Source: Ignavibacteria bacterium (GTDB taxonomy: Bacteria > Bacteroidota > Ignavibacteria > Tepidaquicellales > Tepidaquicellaceae). Taken from it: a stretch of 64,000 bases of DNA. The notes below the pieces were generated by a model. It did not search any database. It saw only the letters and a list, made by a program, of their open reading frames with translations, and was not told the DNA's origin. Below are positions 54,290 through 63,810 of the stretch, one piece after another. The DNA is taken from positions 43,580 through 107,579 of the forward strand of contig JADJWZ010000022.1 in NCBI GenBank assembly GCA_016716125.1, given 5' to 3'. Every line of letters begins with the position of its first letter. Position 1 is the stretch's first letter. Both the position numbers and the translations under genes were made by a program.

Positions 54290-56164
54290 ATGAAATTAAA
54301 ATTACACTTTCTCTTAATTGTTTTATTCTCATTTCAAATCCCGGCTCTGACAAATGCCGCAAATGATCCATACACTATTGAGCTTGAGGAGATGGTTATC
54401 CCGAATTCTCCTTCGATACATTCCTTTGCATTCGCGCAGTCCGGGGGGAAATGGCTTTTTATCGGAGGAAGGACAAACGGTCTTCACGGATTCAATGCAA
54501 TCAATTCTTTTCCTAAACAATTTTCCAATATCTATATTTATGTCATAGACCCGATTACTACTCTAACTTATTCCAGAAGCATTTTTACCGATCTTCCGTT
54601 TGCATTTGCCGATCAGCTTCGTTCTGCTAATATGCAGCATTATCAGGATGGCAATAAACTTTACTTCATAGGCGGATACGGTTTTGACAGTACGGCGAAC
54701 GGACTTATAACTTTTCCTGAATTGAAAGTAATTGATGTAAGCGAAACCATAAATGCCGTGATGAACGGAACTTCCGTAGCGCCGTTCATAAGAGGACATG
54801 CAAATACAAGTCTTCAGGTTTGCGGCGGTGAGCTGATGAAACTCGGAGATTTTTTTTATCTTGCCGGCGGGCATAAGTTTACAGGTACTTACAGGATAAA
54901 CGTAAACAATCAGGTTTATACAAATCAGATAAAAAAATTTAAAATTAATGATGACGGTCTGAATGTCAGTATTTATGATTATACCGAGTTTACAGATACA
55001 GCTCAGTATCACAGACGGGATATGAATCTTGTGCCGGCAATAAAGCCTGACGGCATTACGGAATACTTATCTCTTTACGGCGGCGTATTCAAAACTTCCG
55101 CTAACCTTCCATTTCTGAATCCGATCTACATAGAGGAAAATTCAATTACTGTAGATTACAGTTTTGAACAGAAGATGACACAGTATACAACGGCAAATCT
55201 GACTGCATTCAATGCAGCAACCGGAAGTATGCACACAACTTTTTTCGGAGGCACAAGTCTTTATTCAGTTAATGATACAACAGGTGTTCTGGAATATGAT
55301 GAGCTTGTACCTTTTATAAATGATATAACCACGCTGACAAAAAAATCAGACGGAACTTCGGAAGAAATTATTTCATCTGAAAAAATGCCTGCGCTGCTGG
55401 GGACAAATGCTAAATTTATACTGCACCGGATTATTCCGCATTATGATAATGAAGTAATAAAATTAAATCAGCTGACGCAGAGATCTTTCGCCGGATTCAT
55501 CTTCGGCGGTATCAAGGCGGAGCTTCCGAATAACGGACCGAGCACTCCGAGTCATTATATTTTAAAAGTATTTATCAATCCTGATTTTCCTCTGCCGGTT
55601 GAATTGTCATCGTTTACTTATGAAGTGACGGTAAGGGATCTGAAACTCTCATGGAGTACCGTTTCGGAAATCAATAACTCCGGCTTTTATGTAGAAAGAA
55701 AAACTGCAAACTCTTCAAATGATGAATGGATCAATATGGAATTTATAAAAGGTCAGGGAAATTCAAATTCGGTTAACAATTATGTATATAACGAATCAAA
55801 TCTGAATTCGGGCGTTTACAATTACAGACTAAGACAGGTTGACTTCAACGGCAATACGGAGTATTTCAATTTATCCGGTGATGTAAATATTTCGACGCCG
55901 GCAGGATATTCTCTGAATCAGAATTATCCGAATCCGTTTAATCCGACTACTAAAATATCATTTGATATTCCCGAAGCTGCAAAAGTTATTATAAAAATTT
56001 ATGACGCTGCAGGAAATGAAGTTAAGACTCTTTTAAAAGAAAATAAACCTGCAGGATATTACACGATAGAATTTAACGGGAATGATCTCTCAAGCGGAGT
56101 GTATTACTACAAACTTGAAGCCAATTCATTTTCCGAAAGCAAAAGAATGCTGCTTGTAAAATAA
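54290..56164 (+). CDS. Secreted Kelch-like propeller protein with FN3-like linker and T9SS sorting domain
   Basis: The 624 residues are paralogous to 52493-54088 over signal peptide and propeller (about 1-440). Here an additional fibronectin-like domain (about 440-535; LPVELSSFTYEVTVRDLKLSW, split as a typical T9SS pre-domain) precedes the sorting domain (NYPNPFNPTTKISFDI, YDAAGNEVKTL, LSSGVYYYKL, KRMLLVK). The paralogue lacks this domain, so the C-terminal part was gained or lost after duplication. It should be exported by Sec and T9SS. Confidence 0.9.
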   Translation: MKLKLHFLLIVLFSFQIPALTNAANDPYTIELEEMVIPNSPSIHSFAFAQSGGKWLFIGGRTNGLHGFNAINSFPKQFSNIYIYVIDPITTLTYSRSIFTDLPFAFADQLRSANMQHYQDGNKLYFIGGYGFDSTANGLITFPELKVIDVSETINAVMNGTSVAPFIRGHANTSLQVCGGELMKLGDFFYLAGGHKFTGTYRINVNNQVYTNQIKKFKINDDGLNVSIYDYTEFTDTAQYHRRDMNLVPAIKPDGITEYLSLYGGVFKTSANLPFLNPIYIEENSITVDYSFEQKMTQYTTANLTAFNAATGSMHTTFFGGTSLYSVNDTTGVLEYDELVPFINDITTLTKKSDGTSEEIISSEKMPALLGTNAKFILHRIIPHYDNEVIKLNQLTQRSFAGFIFGGIKAELPNNGPSTPSHYILKVFINPDFPLPVELSSFTYEVTVRDLKLSWSTVSEINNSGFYVERKTANSSNDEWINMEFIKGQGNSNSVNNYVYNESNLNSGVYNYRLRQVDFNGNTEYFNLSGDVNISTPAGYSLNQNYPNPFNPTTKISFDIPEAAKVIIKIYDAAGNEVKTLLKENKPAGYYTIEFNGNDLSSGVYYYKLEANSFSESKRMLLVK

Positions 56165-56234
56165 ATTCAGCATTAGGTTTTTCTGCGACATATTTTATAG
56201 TTTTAACATAAACCAAATTTTACAAACTTAATTT

Positions 56235-56254
56235 CCCTTCTTTTTAAAGAAGGG
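56235..56254. other. Perfect hairpin after the Kelch-like gene
   Basis: CCCTTCTTT and AAAGAAGGG pair perfectly around two T. No T tract follows on the plus strand, so it is either a weak terminator or a small intergenic palindrome. Confidence 0.6.
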
Positions 56255-56406
56255 GAATTTGTAATTTTAACACGATTATAAATTTAAAAACTATGACACT
56301 TATCAGGTGTAAATTAAAAAAAATTTTATAAATTGAAAATAAATTCATTTATGAAATTCAGGATAATCTTATTCCTTAACATTAATCAATTTTAAATCAC
56401 GCTAAA

Positions 56407-58113
56407 ATGAAAAGAAGAGAAATGATCTTCAGGGCTCTGCAGACAGGCGCTTTGCTGACACTGGCAAATCCTGTTCAGTTATTTGCAGATAAAAATTCGA
56501 AAGGTATATTTCCGAAAGGAACAGGTAATCCGCTCAGATTCCCTCCGGTATTTAATAACGGAGGAACTATGGCGCTCGGGACGGCTAATGTAAATGTATG
56601 GCCCGGTCAGAATACCGAAACGCTTTCAATAAACGGTTCATATCCCGGACCTTCTGTCGTTATTGAAAAAGGTTCAACCTTCACGGCAAATTTTGTAAAC
56701 AATTATACTGAACCCGCTACGATACACTGGCATGGATTAAATGTACCTGAATTAATGGACGGACACCCAAAAGATTCAATTCCTCCCGGAGGAAATTATA
56801 CATATACATTTCCTGTACTTAACAGAGCCGGAACTTACTTTTATCATTCACATGCAGATATGCTTACAGCTGAACATGTTTACAAAGGGTTTGCGGGATT
56901 TTTTATAGTCGATGATCCTGCTGAGATCGGACTTGGACTGCCGAGAGGAAATTTTGATATTCCGCTTTGTATTCAGGACAGAAGGTCTGTGAATATTCCA
57001 CAGTTTACTTATAATCCTTTTATGCTTGATATCATGCACGGCTTTCTCGGAGATGCTCCGCTTATAAACGGAACCCCGGATGCATACTTTGATCTATCGC
57101 GGACATTATACAGATTCAGACTTTTAAACGGATCCAATGCAAGAATCTATAAAATTGCATTCTCCGATAACAGACCTTTTCATATAATAGCAACTGACGG
57201 AGGTTTAAAAGATGAAGCTGTTCAGGTAACATCATTCTTTTATCACCGGGGAGAGAACTGATATACTTGTTGATTTTTCTCCTTACGCGATCGGTGAAAA
57301 TGTAATTTTAAAATCCCTTCCTTTTACTGCACCGGGAGCAGGTACGTATGTGCAGGGTACAGAAATGAATTTATTGAGATTTGACATAACCGGGAATACC
57401 GGATCCGGCGGAATAATCCCTGCCGCGCTTCCGCCAATAAATTATTACAGCATTTCAGACGTGAAGACTACCAGAACTTTTACTCTGACTATGATCATGG
57501 GCGGAATGAATATGCACAGAATAAACGGACTGACTTTTGAGATGAACAGAATTGACTGGGAGACACCGCAAAATTCTCTTGAGGAATGGCGGATCATTAA
57601 TGCTTCAAATATGCTTCATCCGATGCACAGTCACTCCGAACAGTTTCAGGTTTATTCGAGAAACGGCAGTACGATCCTTCCTCCTGAAGATAAAGGCAGC
57701 AAAGATACAGTACTGATCAACCGTTTGAGACAGTCAGACTTCTTGTAAGATTCAGTGACTACAGAGGAATATTTCTTTTTCACTGTCATAATCTCGAACA
57801 TGAAGACGACGGCATGATGCTGAATTTTAAAATTGTAGATCCGGTCGGAGTAAACAGCCAAAGCGAAAATGCGCCTGAAGAATTCAGACTGCATCAGAAT
57901 TATCCGAATCCATTTAATCCTTCGACGAAAATTACATATGATATCCCGAGATCAGGAAATGTAACACTAAAAATTTACAACGCTTCGGGTAATGAAATAT
58001 CAACACTGGTAAACGAGTATAAGCCGGCCGGATATTATGTGTTGGAATTTAACGGAAGAGATCTGCCGAGCGGTGTATATTACGCTAAGCTGAAGGCGGA
58101 AACATTCTTATAA
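56407..58113 (+). pseudogene. Multicopper oxidase with T9SS-type tail, two compensating frameshifts
   Basis: With one T removed at 57238-57241 and one C restored at about 57721, a frame of about 568 codons runs through. It has three cupredoxin-type domains and all copper motifs: HWHG, YHSHAD, HPMHSH, and the type-1 site HCHNLEHEDDGM, which fits HCHx3Hx4M. The N-terminus (KRREMIF) is Tat-like. The C-terminus has NYPNPFNPSTKITYDI and LPSGVYYAKL, but it stops at KAETFL, about 10 residues before the usual end. The enzyme would oxidise a substrate (Cu+, Mn2+ or phenols, unknown) with O2 at the cell surface. The breaks may be read errors. Confidence 0.88.
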
Positions 58114-58239
58114 GCAGAGATAATTTGTAATCTTATTTTTTGAGAATTTTACAATTAAAATTAAACTGAATCTTCATTTTATAAGGTATTAAAAATATCT
58201 ATATTTGAAAAATTTTTAATTTCTTAAACCGATATATAA

Positions 58240-59277
58240 ATGAAAACAAAAAAAGATTACCTTAAGGAAACAATAAAACATATCGATATAAAAAAACATA
58301 ATGTCATTCCGCTTGTGGAAGATATGCAAAACATGGCTTTCTCTTCACGCGAACTGGCTACTGCAGCAAAATATTATGACATGATGCTTGCTGATAAAAA
58401 CTGTTCCGTCATGCTTTGTCTGGCCGGCTCCCTGTTTTCCGCAGGATTGAAAAATGTCGTTGTTGATATGGTCAGAAATAATATGGTGGATGCAATAGTT
58501 TCTACAGGTGCTATCATTACAGATCAGGATTTCTTTGAAGGACTGGGATTTAAACATTACAAGGGTTCGCAGTTTGTAGATGACAATGAAATGCGCGATC
58601 TGATGATAGACAGGATCTATGATACTTATATCGATGAGGAAGATCTCAGAGTCTGTGATTATACAATTTCAAAGATCTGTGATTCGCTTGAAAGAAGACC
58701 TTACTCTTCAAGGGAATTTATCTGGCACATGGGAAAGTATCTTTCGGAGCATGGTAAGAATGATGAATCAGTAGTGCTTGCATGCTATGAAAATAACGTG
58801 CCGATCTTTGTACCGGCGTTTTCGGACTGTTCGGCGGGTTTCGGATTCGTTCATCATCAGCACAGATTTCCTGATTCACATGTATCGCTGGATTCAGCTA
58901 AAGATTTTCTCGAACTGACTAAGATAAAGCTCGAAGCTTTTGAATCCGGACTCTTTATGGTCGGCGGCGGCGTGCCGAAAAATTTTGCGCAGGATACGGT
59001 TGTAGCTGCGGAGATACTGGATAAAGAAGTACCGATGCATAAGTATGCAATTCAGATCACCGTTGCGGATGACAGGGACGGGGCTTTGTCCGGATCGACT
59101 CTTAAAGAAGCGAGCTCATGGGGTAAAGTAGATATGACATATGAACAAATGGTTTACTGTGAAGCTACAATAGCTATGCCTCTCATTGCGGGATATGCTT
59201 ATCATAAAGGCAACTGGAAGAACAGAGAAAAGAGAGAGTTTCAGAAAATGTTTATGAATGAAAATGTTGAAGCATAA
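58240..59277 (+). CDS. Deoxyhypusine synthase family protein
   Basis: The 345-residue protein matches the DHS family throughout: LAGSLFSAG, DAIVSTGAIITDQDF, GGGVPKN, ITVADDRDGALSGS and SSWGKV, where the Lys corresponds to the catalytic lysine of eukaryotic DHS. Eukaryotic and archaeal DHS transfer an aminobutyl group from spermidine to eIF5A. Bacteria lack eIF5A, so bacterial members probably act in polyamine metabolism (homospermidine-type chemistry), but this is inference. It is the only fully intact long gene in the last 7 kb. The gene stands alone and ends at a terminator. Confidence 0.92.
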   Translation: MKTKKDYLKETIKHIDIKKHNVIPLVEDMQNMAFSSRELATAAKYYDMMLADKNCSVMLCLAGSLFSAGLKNVVVDMVRNNMVDAIVSTGAIITDQDFFEGLGFKHYKGSQFVDDNEMRDLMIDRIYDTYIDEEDLRVCDYTISKICDSLERRPYSSREFIWHMGKYLSEHGKNDESVVLACYENNVPIFVPAFSDCSAGFGFVHHQHRFPDSHVSLDSAKDFLELTKIKLEAFESGLFMVGGGVPKNFAQDTVVAAEILDKEVPMHKYAIQITVADDRDGALSGSTLKEASSWGKVDMTYEQMVYCEATIAMPLIAGYAYHKGNWKNREKREFQKMFMNENVEA

Positions 59278-59301
59278 GATAGAGTAATTTTATTTTTACT
59301 G

Positions 59302-59328
59302 ATGCGGTCTATATGGCCGCATTTTTTT
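59302..59328 (+). terminator. Terminator of the DHS-like gene
   Basis: ATGCGGTC and GGCCGCAT pair (one G-T) around a five-base loop, followed by seven T. Confidence 0.85.
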
Positions 59329-59416
59329 GGGAAAATATTTGAAATAATATCTGGGTGAATTCTCTAGGGAAATTCTTTTGTAGCAGTTTTAATTTAATTA
59401 ATAACATAAATATATA

Positions 59417-59748
59417 TTACTTTAAAAAATCTTTAACTTCTTTCTCAAGTTCCGGTAAATTATTTACAATAATAGACCATAGTATCTCTTCAGAAACAGT
59501 ATCATAACCGTGAATTATTCTGTTTCTCGTATCAACAATTTTCTTGTGTTACTAATTTTAATATTAGGTTTGACTTTAAGAATTCTGCTTACGGCTTCTC
59601 CAATAATTTCAATATTTCTTTCGACAGCTCTTCTTGTTTTTAAATCATTTTGAAAATTTTCAAAACTAATTTCTTTAGAAATAAATGATTTAATTTCTGA
59701 TATCGCTTGTTCGATGTCATTCAGCCAGGTCTTTACTTCATTTTCCAT
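59417..59748 (-). pseudogene. hepT: HepT-like HEPN toxin, one frameshift
   Basis: The frame from the ATG at 59748 (ENEVKTWLNDIEQAISEIKS, ERNIEIIGEAVSRI) breaks at a T run (59539-59542). Adding one base continues it as KIVDTRNRIIHGYDTVSEEI and on to DFLK with a stop at 59417, about 110 residues in all. RNRIIHGY is the R-x4-H-x-Y motif of HepT: the Arg/His pair is the RNase site and the Tyr is the residue AMPylated by MntA. It overlaps mntA by 11 bases. As given, the truncated product would lack the active site. Confidence 0.88.
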
Positions 59749-60052
59749 AAATCAGAACTTTTGAACTGTCAATATTTTCTTTAAGATACTTGTTCTTTAA
59801 GGTTTTATTTTCAAGAAGATCAATTGATCTGTTAAACATTTTCTCAAGATCAAATTTTAACTCGAAATAATTATCTGAATAATCTAAGGGATCATCTGAA
59901 TCAATTTCAACTAACAGATCAATATCGCTCAATTCATTAAATGCAGATGTATTTATTGAACCAAATGAATATAAGCTTTTTACTTTGTAACTTTTACAAA
60001 GCAGCTTGATCTTATCTTTGTTTAAATTTATTAATGAGTTTTTCATTTCCAT
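59738..60052 (-). CDS. mntA: MntA-like minimal nucleotidyltransferase antitoxin
   Basis: The 104 residues contain the minimal nucleotidyltransferase motif GS-x10-DxD: SFGSINTSAFNELSDIDLLV. In characterised HEPN/MNT pairs, MntA transfers AMP groups to a tyrosine of the HepT RNase and so silences it. The gene is intact, unlike its partner, and overlaps it by 11 bases (59738-59748), the usual operon order here being mntA then hepT. The antitoxin would act in the cytoplasm. Confidence 0.9.
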   Translation of the reverse strand: MEMKNSLINLNKDKIKLLCKSYKVKSLYSFGSINTSAFNELSDIDLLVEIDSDDPLDYSDNYFELKFDLEKMFNRSIDLLENKTLKNKYLKENIDSSKVLIYGK

Positions 60053-60097
60053 ATTTAAAATTACCGGATTTTAATTTTTAATTAAACATAAATTCAT

Positions 60098-60714
60098 CTA
60101 TTCCAAAAAAGTAACTTTACCCGTCTCGACGTCATAAATCCCGCCGACGATCCTGATCTTTTTTTCCGCTTCAAGTTCAGACAATATTGAACTTCTTTTT
60201 ATTCCTTCTACTGTAAGTCTTACATTATTTACTGCAACATTTTCGGTAAAGTTTGTATTTCTTCCGTTCGGTCCTCCTTTGTTTCTGTTTCAATTTCAAT
60301 GGCGGGTTTGATTTTTTTCTATAAGTGAAGTAAGGTGTCCGAGTTTAATATCATCACATGCGCCGATTATCGCTCCGCAGTTTGTATGTCCTAAAACAAC
60401 AATTAATTTTGAGCCGACTTTCTTGCATGCAAATTCCATGCTTCCAAGTATATCATTATTCAGAATATTACGGCTATCCTATGCTAAATATCTCCCAGAC
60501 CCTGATCGAATATTAGTTCGGCTGATGTCCTCGAATCAATGCAGCTTAATACCGCGGCAAATGGAAACTGATTTGATGAAGTTTCATTTACCTGTTTGAG
60601 TAGATTCCGGTTAACGTTAATATTATTAATAAATCTCTTATTGCCTTCTTTAAGAAATTCAAGCGCGAGATCCGGTGTTAGACTTTCCTGTGTTTCTTTA
60701 GTATGTGCCTTCAT
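60098..60714 (-). pseudogene. Beta-carbonic anhydrase, several frameshifts
   Basis: The frame starts at 60714 (MKAHTKETQE) and carries SCIDSR (C58 and D60, zinc ligand and gate). It breaks just after FDQGLGDI. Continuing in other frames it reads SMEFACKKVGSKLIVVLGH, then TNCGAIIGACDD with the His and second Cys ligand, and ends GGIYDVETGKVTFLE with a stop at 60098, as in family members. At least four one-base indels are needed (about 60475-60490, about 60318, about 60255). The length (about 205 codons) is normal. The enzyme interconverts CO2 and bicarbonate. Either it is decaying or the sequence here is poor. Confidence 0.85.
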
Positions 60715-60726
60715 TCAGCTGATAAT

Positions 60727-61966
60727 TCAGTTTAATTTATTCCCGGAGCTGAGGTATTCATTCATCACATCATCGATTGTCTTTGCATTTTCAAAGTAGG
60801 AGAGTATTTTCTGAAGCACTTCATCGACTATAGAATCCGGGCATGATGCGCCGCTGGTAAGAATAATTTTCAAAGGGTTTTTCGGGGGGAGATAATTATT
60901 AGTTGTTAATTCGGTTTGATTGAAAAAATCAAAATGTGAAATTACATCACGGGATAAAATTTTATCTGCTGATGAAATAAAATAAGTAGGCAGTTTCTCT
61001 TCACACAGTTCATAAATATGAGAAGTATTGGAGCTGTTATATCCGCCTACGACCAAAGCAATATCAGCTTTCTTTTCAAGCAAACCGTAAGTAGCCTTTT
61101 GATTATCATGAGTAGCGTAGCAAAGCGTATCCCGTGTGTCGGAAAAATGTTCACGGATATTTTCAAGTCCGAATTTCTCCGTCATAACATTATAAAGATA
61201 ATCAGCGATTGACTGAGTTTCTGTTGCCAGCATAGTAGTCTGATTTACAACTCCGATGGAATTAAGATCCCGTGAAGGATCAAATCCGGCGGAGAATCTG
61301 TCTGAAAAAATTTTATAAAATTCTGAAGAGTTTTTTTTACCAAGTATGATATCACCAAGCGTAACAGCTTCCGAAATATCCCTTATGATAAGCGTTGGTG
61401 AAGATTCCTTGCTGTGAGAAAATGTAGCGCGTGTCTCTTCATGTTTGTATTTCCCGTGTACTATAACCGTGAATCCGTTCTTCCCGAGTGATTCAGCTCT
61501 GTTCCATACTTTCTCAACAAAAGGACAGGTAGTGTTATATTTTAATGGATCGATTCCTTTTTGATTAATTTGTTTCTCTATCTCCAGCGTTGTGCCGAAT
61601 GCAGGAACAATGACAATATCATCTGAAGTAAGTATATTCCAGTCGATCAGCTGCTTTCCGGATGTGTCCATTAAAAATTTTACACCTCTTTCTACCAGAT
61701 CATTATTCACATCCGGGTTGTGTATCATTTCGCTGAGCAAAAAAATTCTTTTGCCGGGATTCTCTTCAAGCGCTTTATAAGAAATTTCTATTGCATTCTC
61801 ACACCGTAGCAAAAACCGAAATGTCTGGCTATATAAAGATCACTGGACCGAAATCAAGCTCGGTAGGGGAGTAATCCGTCTTCCTCGGATCGTTTAGTTT
61901 CCTGGAATTTTTTATGCGTGAAATTACCGGACTTTTATAAAATAACGGAATGTCGAATGTTTTCAT
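60727..61966 (-). pseudogene. ispH: 4-hydroxy-3-methylbut-2-enyl diphosphate reductase, broken N-terminal codons
   Basis: An ATG at 61966 starts MKTFDIPLFYKSPVISR, in frame to near 61850. Two indels between about 61805 and 61850 then disrupt the segment that should read ARHFGFCYGVENAIEI, with the first cluster Cys. The rest (to 60727) is clean: TTCPFVEKVW, HEETRATFS, VVNQTTMLATE and TSGASCPDS supply the other two Cys ligands and substrate residues. IspH reduces HMBPP to IPP and DMAPP and is normally essential when the MEP pathway is the only isoprenoid route, so a true knock-out is unlikely. Intact length is about 413 residues, typical for FCB bacteria. It lies 12 bases upstream of the carbonic anhydrase. 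Confidence 0.9.
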
Positions 61967-61981
61967 TTTTTACTGTGTCTT

Positions 61982-62423
61982 TTATGTGAGATTGCTAACA
62001 TCATCCAGATCCTTATTACGCCCAACACATTTTTTATTTTCAATTAAATCTTCTTTGGAAATAAAAATATATTTCAGATCATCCTTTTTGTAAATATACT
62101 TTCTTTTAAAGCATTTATTAAAATCCATACCTTTGATAGAGGTTAAGAAATCCACTCTGTAAGGAGGTCTTCCAAGCTGAATAACATTATCAGACTTTTC
62201 AAAATCTTTTTCGCTCAGATTTTCAAAGCTGAATCCAAAATCCTTAATTGTCTTAATTACTTTCTCCAGAGTTATCTTTCACAGGGTTTATCCATATATC
62301 AATATCAATTGTTAATCTCGGATAGCCGTAAATAATAACAACATATCCGCCAACAATTAAATATTCAACTTTGTTCTCGTTTAACAATATTAATAACTCT
62401 TTGAAATCCCGGGTCAGTTCCAT
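61982..62423 (-). pseudogene. DUF6036-like nucleotidyltransferase, one frameshift
   Basis: From the ATG at 62423 the frame reads MELTRDFKELLILLNENKVE, then YLIVGGYVVIIYGYPRLTID and IDIWINP, the GG...DID motif of nucleotidyltransferases like AbiEii and DUF6036 proteins. One extra base at about 62270 interrupts it. In the shifted frame it continues VIKTIKDFGFSFENL, GRPPYRVDFLTSI and FISKEDLIENKKC to a stop at 61982, about 146 codons. It may be the toxin or modifying half of a two-gene module with the small frame just upstream. Confidence 0.75.
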
Positions 62424-62555
62424 ATGTCAGCGCAATGTAATTTTGCAAAATGATATTGAAAGCTTTAAACCTTTCTTCAACGGAAGCATTCTGCCAGTAT
62501 TCTTGTCAGCTTTTTCCTGTTCACTTTTCTTTATTATCGTAATTACCTTTTCCAT
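62365..62555 (-). pseudogene. Small partner protein upstream of the nucleotidyltransferase, one frameshift
   Basis: An ATG at 62555 starts MEKVITIIKKSEQEKADK. One base is missing near 62502, after which it reads YWQNASVEERFKAFNIILQN and YGTDPGFQRVINIVKR with a stop at 62365, about 63 codons. Small proteins of this kind (SEx4KADxxYW, then ExR) are often encoded directly upstream of DUF6036-like nucleotidyltransferases. It overlaps that gene by 59 bases. Confidence 0.65.
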
Positions 62556-62586
62556 AAATAAAATTTTTTTCAATTTGAAAAACAAT

Positions 62587-63760
62587 TTATTTGTAAGCGG
62601 CGATTCCTGTTACATCTTCACCGAGAATAAGCGTATGCATTTCATGCGTACCTTCATATGTCTTTACGGATTCAATATTATTCTGATGACGCATTATCGG
62701 ATACTCATCCAGTATTCCGTTTGCGCCAAGCATTTCTCTAGCCATTGAAGCAATTGTCTTTGCAATTTCGCAGTTATTTCTTTTAGCAAGTGAAACCTGC
62801 TGCGGTCTCATCTTTCCCGAGTCCTTAAGTTTTAGCAAGCTGATAGCAAAGAAGCTGCGCTTTGGTGATCTGTGTCTGCATATAAGCGAGTTTTTCCTGA
62901 GTGATCTGCAATGAAGCGATTGGTTTTCCGAACTGAATTCTCGAAAGCGAATAGTCCAGCGCCGTACTGTAACACTCATTTGCCAGTCCTATTACACCCC
63001 ATGCAATTCCGTATCTTGCCTGAGTCAGACACATCAGAGGAGATTTAAGTCCGTCGCTTCCGGGCAGCAGATTTTCATCCGGAATGAAACAGTCTTCAAA
63101 AACAAGTTCAGAAGTAATGGAAGCTCTCAAAGAAAGTTTTCCCTTTGTCTCAGGTGCGGAATAACCTTTAGTGCCTTTTTCAACAAGAAATCCCCTGACT
63201 CTTCCGTCAAGCTTTGCCCATACAACAGCAATGTCTGCAACTGTTCCGTTAGTGATCCACATCTTCGCTCCGTTGAGAATATATCCTCCATCAGTTTTTT
63301 CAGCTTTAGTTATCGTTCCTCCAGGATTACTTCCGAAATCAGGTTCTGTCAGGACCGGAAACATCCGATCATTTCCGCTTTTGCAAGTCTCGGCGGATAT
63401 TTCTTCTTCTGTTCTTCACTGCCAAATTCAAATATAGGATACATTACAAGACCGGACTGTACAGATGAAAACTTCTTATTCCGCTGTCGCCTCTTTCAAG
63501 CTCTGCATGATCAGACCGTAGGCAACATTGTTGTTATGCCGCCGTATTCGGGCGGGTAGCCGGTCCGAAAATTCCGAGTTCAGCCATTTGGAATAAGCTG
63601 CTTTGGAAATTCCGTTTCTGATTGTACTCTTCTACAGCAGGTATTACTTCATTATTTACAAAATCTCTTACTATTATCTCTTATGAATCTCTCTTCATAA
63701 ATCAGCATTTCATCAATGCCAAAGTAACAGTCAAATTTTATATAGATACATTGAGTGCAT
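62587..63760 (-). pseudogene. Glutaryl-CoA dehydrogenase-like acyl-CoA dehydrogenase, multiple frameshifts
   Basis: The middle section is clean: VLTEPDFGSNPGG, GAKMWITNG, LSLRASITSELVFED, SRIQFGKPIASLQ. An extra base in a T run (62830-62833) separates it from REMLGANGILDEYPIMRHQ and KTYEGTHEMHTLILG, where the Glu of YEGTH is the catalytic base of the glutaryl-CoA dehydrogenase class. The N-terminal 130 codons (63364-63760) are recognisable (VRDFVNNEVIPAVEEYNQ, MAELGIFGP, NNVAYGLIMQ) but broken several times. The probable start is the ATG at 63751 or 63760. The FAD enzyme oxidises glutaryl-CoA or a related acyl-CoA in lysine or aromatic degradation. Confidence 0.86.
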
Positions 63761-63810
63761 TTTATTGTCCTTTATTTATAGTTTAATTGAAAATATTAAA
63801 AATTTGTGGA

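Noticed and set aside
62371..62748. 125-residue plus-strand open frame at the right end
   Set aside because: It is antisense to the nucleotidyltransferase module and the acyl-CoA dehydrogenase, both of which are recognisable once frameshifts are allowed.
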